A DNA stretch of 64,000 nt from Streptomyces sp. NBC_00223 (GTDB lineage Bacteria > Actinomycetota > Actinomycetes > Streptomycetales > Streptomycetaceae), in NCBI RefSeq assembly GCF_036199905.1, contig NZ_CP108109.1, positions 7,718,001 to 7,782,000 on the forward strand. The letters run 5' to 3'. Positions 43,119-51,192 of this stretch are shown here, piece by piece (the stretch's first letter is position 1; every line of letters starts with the position of its first letter). A model generated the notes under the pieces. It saw nothing but the letters and a program-made list of their open reading frames with translations. It did no database searches and was not told the DNA's origin. Made by a program: the position numbers and the translations under genes.

Positions 43119-43568
43119 ATGCGTACCGGAAACAAGCGCACCGGAAACAAGCTCAGGACCGCCGTCGCGGCCGCCGCACTGGTCGGCGCGGGTCTGCTCG
43201 GCGCGGCGCCGGACGCCGCCGCCACCGACTCCGGCGGCGACGGCAACCCGGCCGTCGACTGCGCCAACGGGCAGACGATCGCGTCGGCCAGTATCACCAA
43301 CGCCGGCGTGGTCGTCGGCCTCGTGGAGATGCGCTGGTCGTGGGCGTGCAGCGGCAACTGGACCCGCACCACGTCGTACGTCGGCTCGAAGACCCTGGAG
43401 TCCTACACCGAGGCCCCCAGGACCGGCCAGAACTCCCTGGCCGTGGACGTCGGAACGTCCAACTGGTCGCCCTACCTCCGTGTCGCGCCCAGCGAGCGCG
43501 TGTGCTCCTGGGGCCGGGTGTACCTCGCCGACAACCTCCGCGTGGGCGCGACCGTCTGCTCCAGCTGA
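43119..43568 (+). CDS. Small secreted protein of unknown function
   Basis: The 149-residue protein has a Sec signal (basic KRTGNKLRT, hydrophobic core, AAA cleavage near residue 36). The mature part has paired cysteines (VDCANG, WACSGN, VCSWG, TVCSS) and MRWSWACSGNWTRTTSYVG, similar in layout to the DUF2690 protein encoded next. AGAGG lies 7 bases before the ATG. Two disulfides are likely. A tandem ACCGGAAACAAG in its first codons duplicates RTGNK. Confidence 0.7.
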   Translation: MRTGNKRTGNKLRTAVAAAALVGAGLLGAAPDAAATDSGGDGNPAVDCANGQTIASASITNAGVVVGLVEMRWSWACSGNWTRTTSYVGSKTLESYTEAPRTGQNSLAVDVGTSNWSPYLRVAPSERVCSWGRVYLADNLRVGATVCSS

Positions 43569-43637
43569 CGGACCGCCGACCCGTCACCACCCGAAAGCAT
43601 CCCCGCCACGACAGCGCACGAGAAGAAGGAGTGTCAC

Positions 43638-44144
43638 ATGCGTGTCACCGGAAAGCGGACCCTGGCCCTGCTGGCGACGGCCATGGGCACCGTCGCCCTG
43701 GCGGCAGTGCCCGCCACGGCCGCTCCGTACGACCCCTACACGGGCAGTAATCCGTCCACGACCGGCTGCCAGGCGGACGCCGTCACCATCGCGACGCAAC
43801 CGATCAGGAGCCAGCAGGCGACGTACGGAACGATGGAGGTGCGCTACTCGCCGTCGTGCGGCACCAACTGGGTGCGGGCGGTCATCACCGTTCCGCTCGC
43901 CACGGGCACCGTCACCAAGGGCATCCGGCGCCCTTCCAGCCAGCCCGACGGACACGGGGGATGGCTCGGCTACTACGAGGACCAGGAGACCGATCCCGCG
44001 GTCGGATCGTCCTTCGGGATGCAGGTCTACGCCCCGGGGAGCACGTGCGTCCTCGTGTCGAGCGTCGTGAAGGACACCTCCGGGCAAGTCGTCGCCTTCA
44101 CGGGCACGGGCGTCCCGTACAACCCGTGGGTCACGATCTGCTGA
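43638..44144 (+). CDS. Secreted DUF2690 family protein
   Basis: The 168-residue protein has a signal peptide ending near ATAAPYD and the DUF2690 pattern: TGCQADAVTIATQ, MEVRYSPSCGTNWVRAVI and a late MQVYAP. Function is unknown; in actinomycetes this domain occurs in secreted proteins and attached to HTH regulators, which matches the HTH-nSTAND gene upstream. AGAAGGAG precedes the ATG. It is 69 bases after the first secreted-protein gene and probably co-transcribed. Confidence 0.8.
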   Translation: MRVTGKRTLALLATAMGTVALAAVPATAAPYDPYTGSNPSTTGCQADAVTIATQPIRSQQATYGTMEVRYSPSCGTNWVRAVITVPLATGTVTKGIRRPSSQPDGHGGWLGYYEDQETDPAVGSSFGMQVYAPGSTCVLVSSVVKDTSGQVVAFTGTGVPYNPWVTIC

Positions 44145-44210
44145 CCTCCGCCGGCCGGACGCGGGGTCGGCCGCGGCGCCGTCCCACAGGGCGGCGTGAC
44201 GCATGAAGCG

Positions 44211-44267
44211 GTCCCCGGCGGCGCCGTGCCGGTGCTCCTCGACCGGGCGGGCCGCGCCGCCGGGGAC
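44211..44267. terminator. Long-loop hairpin after the DUF2690 gene
   Basis: GTCCCCGGCGGCGC (44211-44224) pairs perfectly with GCGCCGCCGGGGAC (44254-44267) around a 29-base loop. The rest of 44145-44508 holds no gene; the urea transporter promoter must lie here. Confidence 0.5.
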
Positions 44268-44508
44268 CGTGCGTCGTGACGCCGGCGCCGGCCTTTCCGC
44301 TCGGGCGTCCCTCATGTGAGGGGGCGTCCATCACATGATGATCGGGATGTCAGCGCGCGCTGTCGGCTTCGACGTCCGAGCCCCCGGCGACCGACCCGGC
44401 CGTCACCGACCCAATGGCGGCAAACCCGGGCCCTCCCCGTCGGCCGGGTCAGTGGAGTCGCCGGTCGCCCCGTGTCAAGGTGTGCGGGGCAACCGTTGAG
44501 GACGTGAG

Positions 44509-45555
44509 ATGCGGTCGGTGATGGCGCTTTGGAAGTCTCCGGTCGGAGGCTTCGTCGACACGGTGTTGCGCGGAGTCGGGCAGGTGCTCCTGCAGAACAA
44601 TCCGCTGTCCGGGGCGATCTTCCTGGCCGGAATCTTCGTGAGCAGCTGGGTGGCCGGGCTGTACGCGCTGCTGGGAACGGTGGTGGCCACCGGCACGGCG
44701 CTGCTGGTGGGGGTGCCGGGAGCATCGGTGAGGCAGGGGCTGTACGGGTTCAACGGCACCCTGACCGCGATCGGTCTGGCCGCCTACGTCACCCGCGGGC
44801 CCGCCCTGGTGGGCTATGTGGTGTTCGCCTGCTCGGCCGTCACGATCGTCGCCGCGGCCATCTACAACTTCGTCAACTCCGAGCACGTCCCGACGCTGAC
44901 CGCCGCGTTCGTGGCGACCGCCTGGGTGTTCCTCGCGGGGCTGCGCCAGTTCGGCGCCTTGGGCGGCGCCGCGGCGCTGACCGCCCCGCGCCTGCCCACC
45001 CGGTCGTCCTCCGGTGCATCGACACCGACGCCGAGCGATCTGCTGTTCGGGTTCTTCCACGGATTCGCCGAGGTGATGCTGCAAACCAGCGTCTGGACCG
45101 GGGTGGCGCTGCTGGTCGGGATCCTGGTCAATTCGCGGATCTCCGCCATCGCGGCCGCCGCCGGCAGCCTGATCGGGTTCGGCGTGGCCTGGGGGCTGGG
45201 CGCGTCGGAGACGACGCTGCGCGGCGGCCTGGCCGGCTACAACGCGGTGTTGACGGCGATCGCCCTCGCCGGCCTGTACTACCTGCTCAGTTACCGCTCG
45301 GCGCTGTTCGCCGCGGTGGCCGCCGCGGTGAGCGTGGTCGTCGAAGGCATGTTCGGCACCGTGCTGGCCCCGGTGGGGCTGCCCACGCTCACCGCACCCT
45401 TCGTCGTCACCACCTGGCTGTGCCTGTTCGCCGCCAGCTCGTTCACACGGCTGCACGCGGTGCATCCGGAGGACGCCACCACCCCGGAGGCCAACCTGCG
45501 CTCGGTGTCGCGCCGCTGGGACAGCCTGACCCCCCGCAACGCCGGAACACGATGA
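44509..45555 (+). CDS. Urea transporter
   Basis: The 348-residue membrane protein belongs to the UT/SLC14 channel family. It has two homologous halves with about ten helices, NNPLSGAIFLAGIFVSSW near residue 30, the pore signatures GLYGFNGTLTAIGL and GLAGYNAVLTAIAL, and LPTLTAPFVVTTWL near the end. It lets urea pass through the cytoplasmic membrane for use as nitrogen or for pH control. GAGG lies 8 bases before the ATG. No urease genes are in the window. Confidence 0.92.
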   Translation: MRSVMALWKSPVGGFVDTVLRGVGQVLLQNNPLSGAIFLAGIFVSSWVAGLYALLGTVVATGTALLVGVPGASVRQGLYGFNGTLTAIGLAAYVTRGPALVGYVVFACSAVTIVAAAIYNFVNSEHVPTLTAAFVATAWVFLAGLRQFGALGGAAALTAPRLPTRSSSGASTPTPSDLLFGFFHGFAEVMLQTSVWTGVALLVGILVNSRISAIAAAAGSLIGFGVAWGLGASETTLRGGLAGYNAVLTAIALAGLYYLLSYRSALFAAVAAAVSVVVEGMFGTVLAPVGLPTLTAPFVVTTWLCLFAASSFTRLHAVHPEDATTPEANLRSVSRRWDSLTPRNAGTR

Positions 45556-45662
45556 CCGTACGAGAGGGGAGCACCCACATGCTCGGTCCGAGCCGGGCGC
45601 ACCGTGCCCGCACTGTCGGCGAACGCCGGACCCGTCGCCGGATGCCGGCCCGCCGAGACTGA
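45552..45662 (+). CDS. 36-residue basic reading frame overlapping the urea transporter stop
   Basis: ATGA overlap with the transporter gene makes translation plausible. The product is very Arg-rich (SRAHRARTVGERRTRRRMPARR) and matches no family I know. It may be filler between coupled genes. Confidence 0.25.
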   Translation: MTVREGSTHMLGPSRAHRARTVGERRTRRRMPARRD

Positions 45663-45680
45663 CCCGAAGGGCGTCGCGAC

Positions 45681-46787
45681 ATGGCCGGGTTCTGGATCGC
45701 GCTGGGCGTCGTGGTGCTCGGGGTGGGGCTGGTCGACCTGTTCCTGACGTCGTTGAACTACGACGAGGCCGGGTTTCTGGCGACCCCGCTGTGCGCCCTG
45801 CAGTGGCGGGCGATGCGTCAGGTCACCCGCCGGATTCCCCGCAGGTGGCGGCCCGCCGCGCTGCGCCAGGCCACCGGGCTGCAGATCGCGGTGAGCCTGC
45901 TGACCTGGCTGGTGTGCGTCGTGCTCGGATTCGGGTTCATCTACTACGGCCTGACCCCGGGCAACGGCTTCGGTTACGACGGGCAGGGGCTGGGACCGGG
46001 CATGTTCAGCGCCCTCTACCTCTCCGCCGCACAGCTGGCCACCGTGGGCACCTCCCAGGTCACGCCGGAGACCGACGTACTGCGCACGCTGACCATCCTG
46101 GAGACCCTGAGCGGGCTGGTCCTGGTCACCCTGGCACTGACCTTCCTGCTGGGCGTCTACCAGGTGGTGCGTGACCTGTCGGCACTGTCGTCGAAGCTGT
46201 ACGACGTGGCCGACGCCGAAGACCCGGTCGCCGGCCTGGCCCCGTACTTCCCACAAGGCCGGGCCACCGGGCTCGACGCCTACCTGGAGACCCTGCACGA
46301 CAGCTTCGCCTCCTACACCGACGGGCTGCGCCTGCATCACGTCGCCTACTACTTCCAGAGCGGACGCGACCACTTCTCACTGCCCTACGCGCTGAACAGA
46401 CTCGGCGGGATCATCGCCACACTGCGCTGGGGCCTGCCCGCCGACCATCCGGCCGCGCGGCAACCGCTGCTCACCCCACTGACCCTGCACTTCACCCGAT
46501 TCACCGACTACCTGCACCAGCAGCTGCGCTGGCAGAGCACCGATGTGCCCGAGGTCGTGGCGTTCGACGTGTTCGCGGCCGCCTACCCCGACGGCAGGCC
46601 ATCGGACTGCGAGTCGCCGAAACCGTCATCGGCGCCGTCATCGGGCTGGCCACCGCGACCTTCCTGCTGCCCACCCGGACCCGGGAGAAATTCACCACCG
46701 ACCTGCTGGCCCTGCTGCACACCGTCGGCGACATCGTCCGGACCGCGCTCACCGACACCCCCGACCAGCAGACCCTACGCCGCCTGA
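45681..46787 (+). CDS. Two-TM ion-channel-like protein with an out-of-frame tail
   Basis: The 368-residue frame has membrane segments near the start and a pore-loop unit at about residues 70-165 (FSALYLSAAQLATVGTSQVTP between helices), like bacterial two-helix ion channels. The filter reads TVGTS rather than TVGYG, so K+ selectivity is doubtful. A cytoplasmic region follows to about residue 307 (FDVFAAAYPDG). From roughly 46600 the frame becomes low-complexity Pro/Ser/Cys because the DNA codes for a FUSC-like protein in another frame. A deletion or frameshift fused two genes here. Confidence 0.65.
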   Translation: MAGFWIALGVVVLGVGLVDLFLTSLNYDEAGFLATPLCALQWRAMRQVTRRIPRRWRPAALRQATGLQIAVSLLTWLVCVVLGFGFIYYGLTPGNGFGYDGQGLGPGMFSALYLSAAQLATVGTSQVTPETDVLRTLTILETLSGLVLVTLALTFLLGVYQVVRDLSALSSKLYDVADAEDPVAGLAPYFPQGRATGLDAYLETLHDSFASYTDGLRLHHVAYYFQSGRDHFSLPYALNRLGGIIATLRWGLPADHPAARQPLLTPLTLHFTRFTDYLHQQLRWQSTDVPEVVAFDVFAAAYPDGRPSDCESPKPSSAPSSGWPPRPSCCPPGPGRNSPPTCWPCCTPSATSSGPRSPTPPTSRPYAA

Positions 46788-47194
46788 CAAGCACCATGAA
46801 CCAGAACCTGCGCCGCCTCTACCAGACCGCCGCGCCACTCCGCCGCATCCCCGGCACTCTGCACCGCGACGGCGTCGAACGCCAACTCACCGTCGCGTCC
46901 GCACTCGCCTACTACACCCGACACCTCACCAACCCCCGCACCCCGCCACCTGCCGCCGTGCCCCTGGACAAACTGGCCGAGCTCACCGACAACAACCTGC
47001 ACGCCCTCACCCAGGCCATCACCGGCCACCCAGCCGTCGACACCCATGACCCGACAGCCATCCTGCCCCCGACCGACGACCCCGCCGCCGCAGACCCCCT
47101 CGTGCGCAACACCGTACGCATCAACCAGATCATCACCGCCCACACCGCCGACATCACCCCCGGCGAACCGGAGGCAGAACCCCGCCGGGGGTGA
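46595..47194 (+). pseudogene. 3' fragment of a FUSC-like (aromatic acid exporter) membrane protein gene
   Basis: In the second frame the DNA reads QAIGLRVAETVIGAVIGLATATFLLPTRTRE, given in outline, followed by a long helical cytoplasmic part (LRRLYQTAAPLRRIPGTLHRDGVERQ) to a stop at 47194. This matches the C-terminal part of FUSC family exporters. No start or N-terminal membrane block exists upstream; that place is taken by the channel gene. Confidence 0.6.
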
Positions 47195-47472
47195 AACCCT
47201 CCAGCGACGGCGACGGCCGGCGCCGGCCGGGTTCAGCGTGCCGACCGGCGCGGAACCCACCGTGGACACCGCTCTTCGGACGGGTGCCCGGTGGCGTGGC
47301 ATTGGGCCTGGGCAACGTGTACCCCGACGAGGTACACGCGGCCGCACCGGCACCGCTCGTAGCGGGAGGAGACCAGCCGGTAGAACAAAACGAGTGGGAA
47401 GGAATGGGTCACCGCCCCGGGAGCCACCTCCGCCACTGCCACGGTGATCTACGACGCACCTCTGACCGGCAG

Positions 47473-47770
47473 CACACCGACACGCACGGCGCGTCCACCG
47501 TCGGGTTCGCCTTCGCCGGACCGAAGCCCCCGACGTACCGGGCGATCGAGAAGCTGGGCCGGGCGGTGCGTACCTCGTTCGTCTGCGGCTGCCTCGCCGA
47601 CGCCGAGATGCGCCAGGAGATCCACGAGGGGTTGCAGGTGGTGGAGAACGAGAACCGGAACTCAGCGAACAAGGACCTCTTCTACGGCAAGGACGGCGAC
47701 CCGGCCGGTGCGGACAAGGAGTCCCAGGAGGTCAGCCTGCTCGCGCCGCACCTGCTCCGGATCCGCGCCG
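47473..47770 (+). pseudogene. Tn3-family transposase remnant
   Basis: The plus strand reads HTDTHGASTVGFAF, then after a missing middle GPKPPTYRAIEKLGRAVRTSF, EIHEGLQVVENENRNSAN, FYGKDGD and SQEVSLLAPHLL. These match the C-terminal catalytic part of Tn3 TnpA (DTHG...E region) with an internal deletion. No terminal repeats were found. The flanks (47195-47472, 47771-47982) show nothing else. Confidence 0.8.
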
Positions 47771-47982
47771 GCCGGAGCCCGGGTGAGGACGAGGTTGCCC
47801 GGGACGCTTCGGCGTCCCGGGCAACGGGCGTGGGCGGCAGCGGCGGGGCTCGAGTGCAGGGCCTGCCGCATGGCCTCGCCGGTGCCGACCGGTCACGGGT
47901 GCTGCCGCCGTTGAACTTCCGGGCGGCCCACCGGCGGGAGAGCGAACGGCGGGCGGCCCGGTCGCGTGCGGTCAGGGTGTGA

Positions 47983-48918
47983 TCAGGGAGCGAGCACGAC
48001 CGTCTTGCCGCGCAGCCGCCCGGCGCCGGCGTCCTCATGCACGGCGGCCAGCTCGGCCACCGGGCGGTGGGCGGCGACATGGAGCCGGAGCTTGCCGGCA
48101 TCCACCTTGGCGACCAGCTCGGCCAGCTGGGCTCCGTCGCTGCGGACCCACAGGCTCGCGCTGCGCACTCCCCGGGCGGGGTCCTCGGGAATCGGGCCGG
48201 CCGTGCTGGCGGCGACCCCGCCGTCGGCGACGTAGTTCGTCAGCTGCGCGAGCTCCTCCGGGGAGACGCGCACATGGTTCACCACGACCTGGAACGGACC
48301 GCCCACGGCGGCCGGGCCCGCGGCGGGGGCGAGGGGGCCGACGACCCGGTCCGCCCCGTAGCCCCGAAGGCGGTCGGCGTGCTGCGGCGCGTCCACCGCG
48401 GTCACGTGCGCTCCCGCGTCGACGGCGAGCTGCACCACGAGGCTGCCGACCGCGCCCCCCGCCCCGTTGACCAGGACGGTCTGACCGGGCTTCAGCTCGG
48501 CGAGCTCGAACGCCGTCTGCCAGGCCGCCAGGCCGGTCAGCGGCAGCGCCGCGGCGTCGACCAGCTCGGTCGTCCGGGGCGCCGGGGCCAGGGACTCGGC
48601 CGGGGCGAGCACGTACTCGGCGGCGCCGCCGGCGGAGTCGAGGGGCAGCATCGCCACGACCCGGTCGCCGACCTCCAGGCCGGTCACGTCCGCGCCGAGT
48701 TCAGCGACGGTGCCCGCCAGGTCGATCCCCGGCACGTACGGGAGAGTGATCGGGATCATCTCGGCCAGGACACCGGCGCGGATGTGGTCGTCGACCGGGT
48801 TGAACGACGTGGCCGCCACCCGCACCAGCACCTGCCCGGTGCCGGGGACCGGACGGTCGAGGTCCTCGTAGCGCAGGACCTCGCTGCTGCCGAACTCGTG
48901 GAAACGTATTGCCTTCAT
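47983..48918 (-). CDS. NADP-dependent quinone oxidoreductase-like protein (MDR superfamily, no zinc)
   Basis: The 311-residue protein opens MKAIRFHEFGSSEVLRYED and has FNPVDDHIRAG, LPYVPGIDLAGTV, the DRVVAMLP segment and the NADPH loop VLVNGAGGAVGSLVVQLA. Zinc-binding cysteines are absent, as in quinone oxidoreductases. It would reduce quinones or enones in the cytoplasm. It sits next to a MarR-controlled locus, downstream of the truncated dioxygenase on the same strand (gap 80 bases), so it is probably part of the MarR regulon. AGGAAAG precedes the ATG. Confidence 0.88.
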   Translation of the reverse strand: MKAIRFHEFGSSEVLRYEDLDRPVPGTGQVLVRVAATSFNPVDDHIRAGVLAEMIPITLPYVPGIDLAGTVAELGADVTGLEVGDRVVAMLPLDSAGGAAEYVLAPAESLAPAPRTTELVDAAALPLTGLAAWQTAFELAELKPGQTVLVNGAGGAVGSLVVQLAVDAGAHVTAVDAPQHADRLRGYGADRVVGPLAPAAGPAAVGGPFQVVVNHVRVSPEELAQLTNYVADGGVAASTAGPIPEDPARGVRSASLWVRSDGAQLAELVAKVDAGKLRLHVAAHRPVAELAAVHEDAGAGRLRGKTVVLAP

Positions 48919-48998
48919 GGCACTTTCCTCCAGGGTGTATTGATGTCGCCGCCAACGGATGAGCCGATCAGGCGGGAAGGTGAAGCACGTCGAGGCGC

Positions 48999-49579
48999 TC
49001 AGGTCAGCCGCACCGACCGGGTGGAGTTGCCCATCACCATGCGGTCGATGGCGCTCACGGCGCTGCCGGGGTCATCGGCGGCGCCGACGGTGAGCAGCAG
49101 CGGGACGAAGTGGTCGGCCGTCGGATGGGCGACCGCAGCGCCGGGTGCCTTGTCGCGGTAGTCGGTGAGGGCGTCGGCGTCGCCCCGGGCGAGGGCGTCA
49201 ACGGCCCACTCGTCGAAGGCCGTGGTCTCGGCGGCGAGCTCCGGCCGGCGGAAGACGGCGAAGCTGTGCGTCATGAAGCCCGAGCCGAGAACGAGGATGC
49301 CTTCTTCGCGCAGGGGCCGCAGGCGTGTCCCGAATTCGAGCAGAGCGCCGGGGTCGAGGCTGGGCATCGACAGCTGCACGACCGGGACGTCGGCCGCGGG
49401 GTACATGGCCATGAGCGGGATGAAGGCGCCGTGGTCGAGGCCGCGGTCGGCGAACTCGTGCACGGGCGTCCCGCCCAGCAGGCCGGTGAGTCGCCGCGCC
49501 AGGTCGGTGGCGTCCGGGGTCGCGTAGGGCAGGGGGAAGTCAGGCCGTTCGGGGAGGCCAGGCTGCTCGTGGTGGTCAT
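48999..49579 (-). pseudogene. Truncated DODA-type extradiol dioxygenase (class III) gene
   Basis: The minus strand reads PDFPLPYATPDATDLARRL, DRGLDHGAFIPLMAMYP, VPVVQLSMPS, GILVLGSGFMTHSF and AHPTADHFVPLL, the C-terminal two thirds of the 4,5-DOPA-dioxygenase-like family. The N-terminal part with SHG and SAHWE metal ligands is missing. The only start with a ribosome site (ATG 49579, GGAG upstream) opens MTTTSSLASP but is out of frame with the rest. A deletion joined the first ten codons to the later part. Confidence 0.75.
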
Positions 49580-49594
49580 CGAAATCAGCTCCTT

Positions 49595-49691
49595 CACTTG
49601 CCTCGGCAAGTGTTTTCACTTGCCGAGGCAAGTGAAAAGCTAGCCCATCAAGGGTTGCCCAGGCAAGTGATGCGAGTTGCCCGGGCAAGTA
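49595..49691. promoter_or_regulatory. Four MarR-type palindromic boxes in the divergent promoter
   Basis: Boxes start at 49595 (CACTTGCCTCGGCAAGTG), 49617 (CACTTGCCGAGGCAAGTG), 49652 (GGGTTGCCCAGGCAAGTG) and 49674 (GAGTTGCCCGGGCAAGTA). The first two are perfect 8-2-8 palindromes, the others have a good right arm. Spacing is 22, 35 and 22 bases, so there are two pairs on similar helix faces, one pair before each divergent gene. Confidence 0.85.
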
Positions 49692-49702
49692 TGATGGGGC
49701 TC

Positions 49703-50176
49703 ATGGACACTCAGTCGCCCTGGCTCGACGACGACCAGCAGGACCTGTGGCAGGCGCTGCTCACGGTCGTCATCGCCCTCCCGGCGGCCCTCGACCGCCA
49801 GCTGCAACGGGACGCGGGCATCTCCAACTTCGAGTACGGGGTTCTGGCCCAGCTGTCCATGGCCGACGAGGCCACGATGCGGCTCAGCGACCTGGCCCGG
49901 GTCTGCGACAGCACCCAGCCCCGCCTGTCGAAGGTGATGGACCGCTTCGAAGCCCGCGACTGGGTCGCCCGCAGGCCCGACCCAGGCGACGGTCGATATA
50001 CCCTCGCCGCCCTGACCGACGCCGGCCGGCAGAAGCTCGTCGAGAGCGCACCGGAACACGTCGCGCAGGTGAAGCGGCTCGTGTTCGACCCGCTCAGCGC
50101 CGCTCAGCGCCGCCACCTCGAGGCCGCACTCACCCGCATCGCCGCTACCGTGCGCCGGGAACTCGAAGGAGGCTGA
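49703..50176 (+). CDS. MarR family transcriptional regulator
   Basis: The 157-residue protein has the winged-helix pattern of MarR: an opening helical dimer part, EYGVLAQLSMADEATMRLSDLARVCDSTQPRLSKVMDRFEARDWVARRPDPGDGR (outlined by positions 40-100) with the wing at DPGDGRYT, and a C-terminal helix. It probably represses itself and the divergent dioxygenase/oxidoreductase genes through the four boxes upstream, released by a phenolic or similar ligand. ATG 49703 is chosen; ATGs at 49691 and 49694 are in frame and lie in the last box. Confidence 0.85.
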   Translation: MDTQSPWLDDDQQDLWQALLTVVIALPAALDRQLQRDAGISNFEYGVLAQLSMADEATMRLSDLARVCDSTQPRLSKVMDRFEARDWVARRPDPGDGRYTLAALTDAGRQKLVESAPEHVAQVKRLVFDPLSAAQRRHLEAALTRIAATVRRELEGG

Positions 50177-50184
50177 GCGCCCTC

Positions 50185-50492
50185 TCCAGGCGGGGCCTTG
50201 CGGGCCGACGGTGGCCTTGGCGCCGGACTCGCTCCACGCCTTGCAGTCGTTGCGGTTGCCCGGCAGTGTCTGTCCGACCACGGCGGCCAGGCGAGTACCG
50301 GCGTCGATGACCACCTGGCGGCTGGTGAAGTACCGGAAGTTTTTTTGACTGTTCGGCGACCTCATGGTCGCGGGTTGGAACCAGGGGGCCGTCCACGATG
50401 AGTACGGCGTCCTTCGTGAAGCGGTGCCAAGGTCGCAGTGCCGTCAGCGGCCCGACGTGACCGATGACGCGGTCGACCGCGGACTTCGAGAT
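50185..50492 (-). pseudogene. IS5-family transposase remnant
   Basis: The minus strand reads SKSAVDRVIGHVGPL, DAVLIVDGPLVPTRDHEVAEQSK, then after a shift in a run of seven A/T bases near 50342 FRYFTSRQVVIDAGTRLAAVVG and LPGNRNDCKAW. These are the DDE motifs (VDG, DAGT) of IS5-type enzymes. Both ends are missing. Confidence 0.75.
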
Positions 50493-50498
50493 GCAAGA

Positions 50499-51185
50499 TC
50501 ATTTCACCGGTGTTGAGCTCTCCGGCCGGTGAGGGTGGGTTCCGGACGCGAAGGCGAGAATGTCGAGGACGGCTGAGCGCAGGCTTCCGAAGTGACGGCG
50601 CACGCCGTCGACAGCGACGGGAGCGTTGACCCCCCACACCGTCATGCCGGCCCGCAGCCCGGACCGCACCCCGGAGGGGGCGTCCTCGATCACCAGACAG
50701 TCCTCCGGCTCGGCGCCGAGCCGCTTGGCAGCCAGCAGATACGGGACAGGTGAGGGCTTGCCTTCCTCGACGGAGGCGGCATCCACGATGACATCCGGCA
50801 CCGGCAAGCCGGTCCGGGCGAAGCGTCCGCGCACACGGTGCTCGTAATTCGACGTCACCAACGCCCACGACCCGGAGGGCAGCGTGCCCAGCAACTCGGA
50901 GGCACCGTCGAAGGCCGTATACACGCCGGACCGCACATCCTCGTCCTCCAGGTCGTGCAGTGCAGCCAGGCACTCACGCGGTTCACGGTCCGGAATGACC
51001 TGTGCGAAGGTATCCATCGGCCTGGTCCGCAGCGCCACTTGGTAGACCTCAACGGGATCCAGCCCGTATCGCTCCGCCCACTCGCGCCAAACCCGGCGCT
51101 GGTTGTCCACGGCATCGATCAACGTGCCATCGACATCGAACAGGACATACTTCTTAGCTCCGGGCCGAGCAGGTTCACCGATCAC
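50499..51185 (-). CDS. HAD superfamily phosphatase (beta-phosphoglucomutase/GPP-like)
   Basis: The 228-residue protein has the nucleophile motif LFDVDGTLID near residue 15, a helical cap, the second motif ALVTSNYEHRVRG, the lysine motif EEGKPSPVPYLLAAK and the last acidic motif LVIEDAPSGVRSG. It should hydrolyse a small phosphoester such as a sugar phosphate or phosphoglycolate in the cytoplasm. It stands alone between transposon pieces, and its stop is close to the IS5 remnant, so the last residues may have been altered. Confidence 0.85.
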   Translation of the reverse strand: MIGEPARPGAKKYVLFDVDGTLIDAVDNQRRVWREWAERYGLDPVEVYQVALRTRPMDTFAQVIPDREPRECLAALHDLEDEDVRSGVYTAFDGASELLGTLPSGSWALVTSNYEHRVRGRFARTGLPVPDVIVDAASVEEGKPSPVPYLLAAKRLGAEPEDCLVIEDAPSGVRSGLRAGMTVWGVNAPVAVDGVRRHFGSLRSAVLDILAFASGTHPHRPESSTPVK

Positions 51186-51192
51186 GCCTCGA

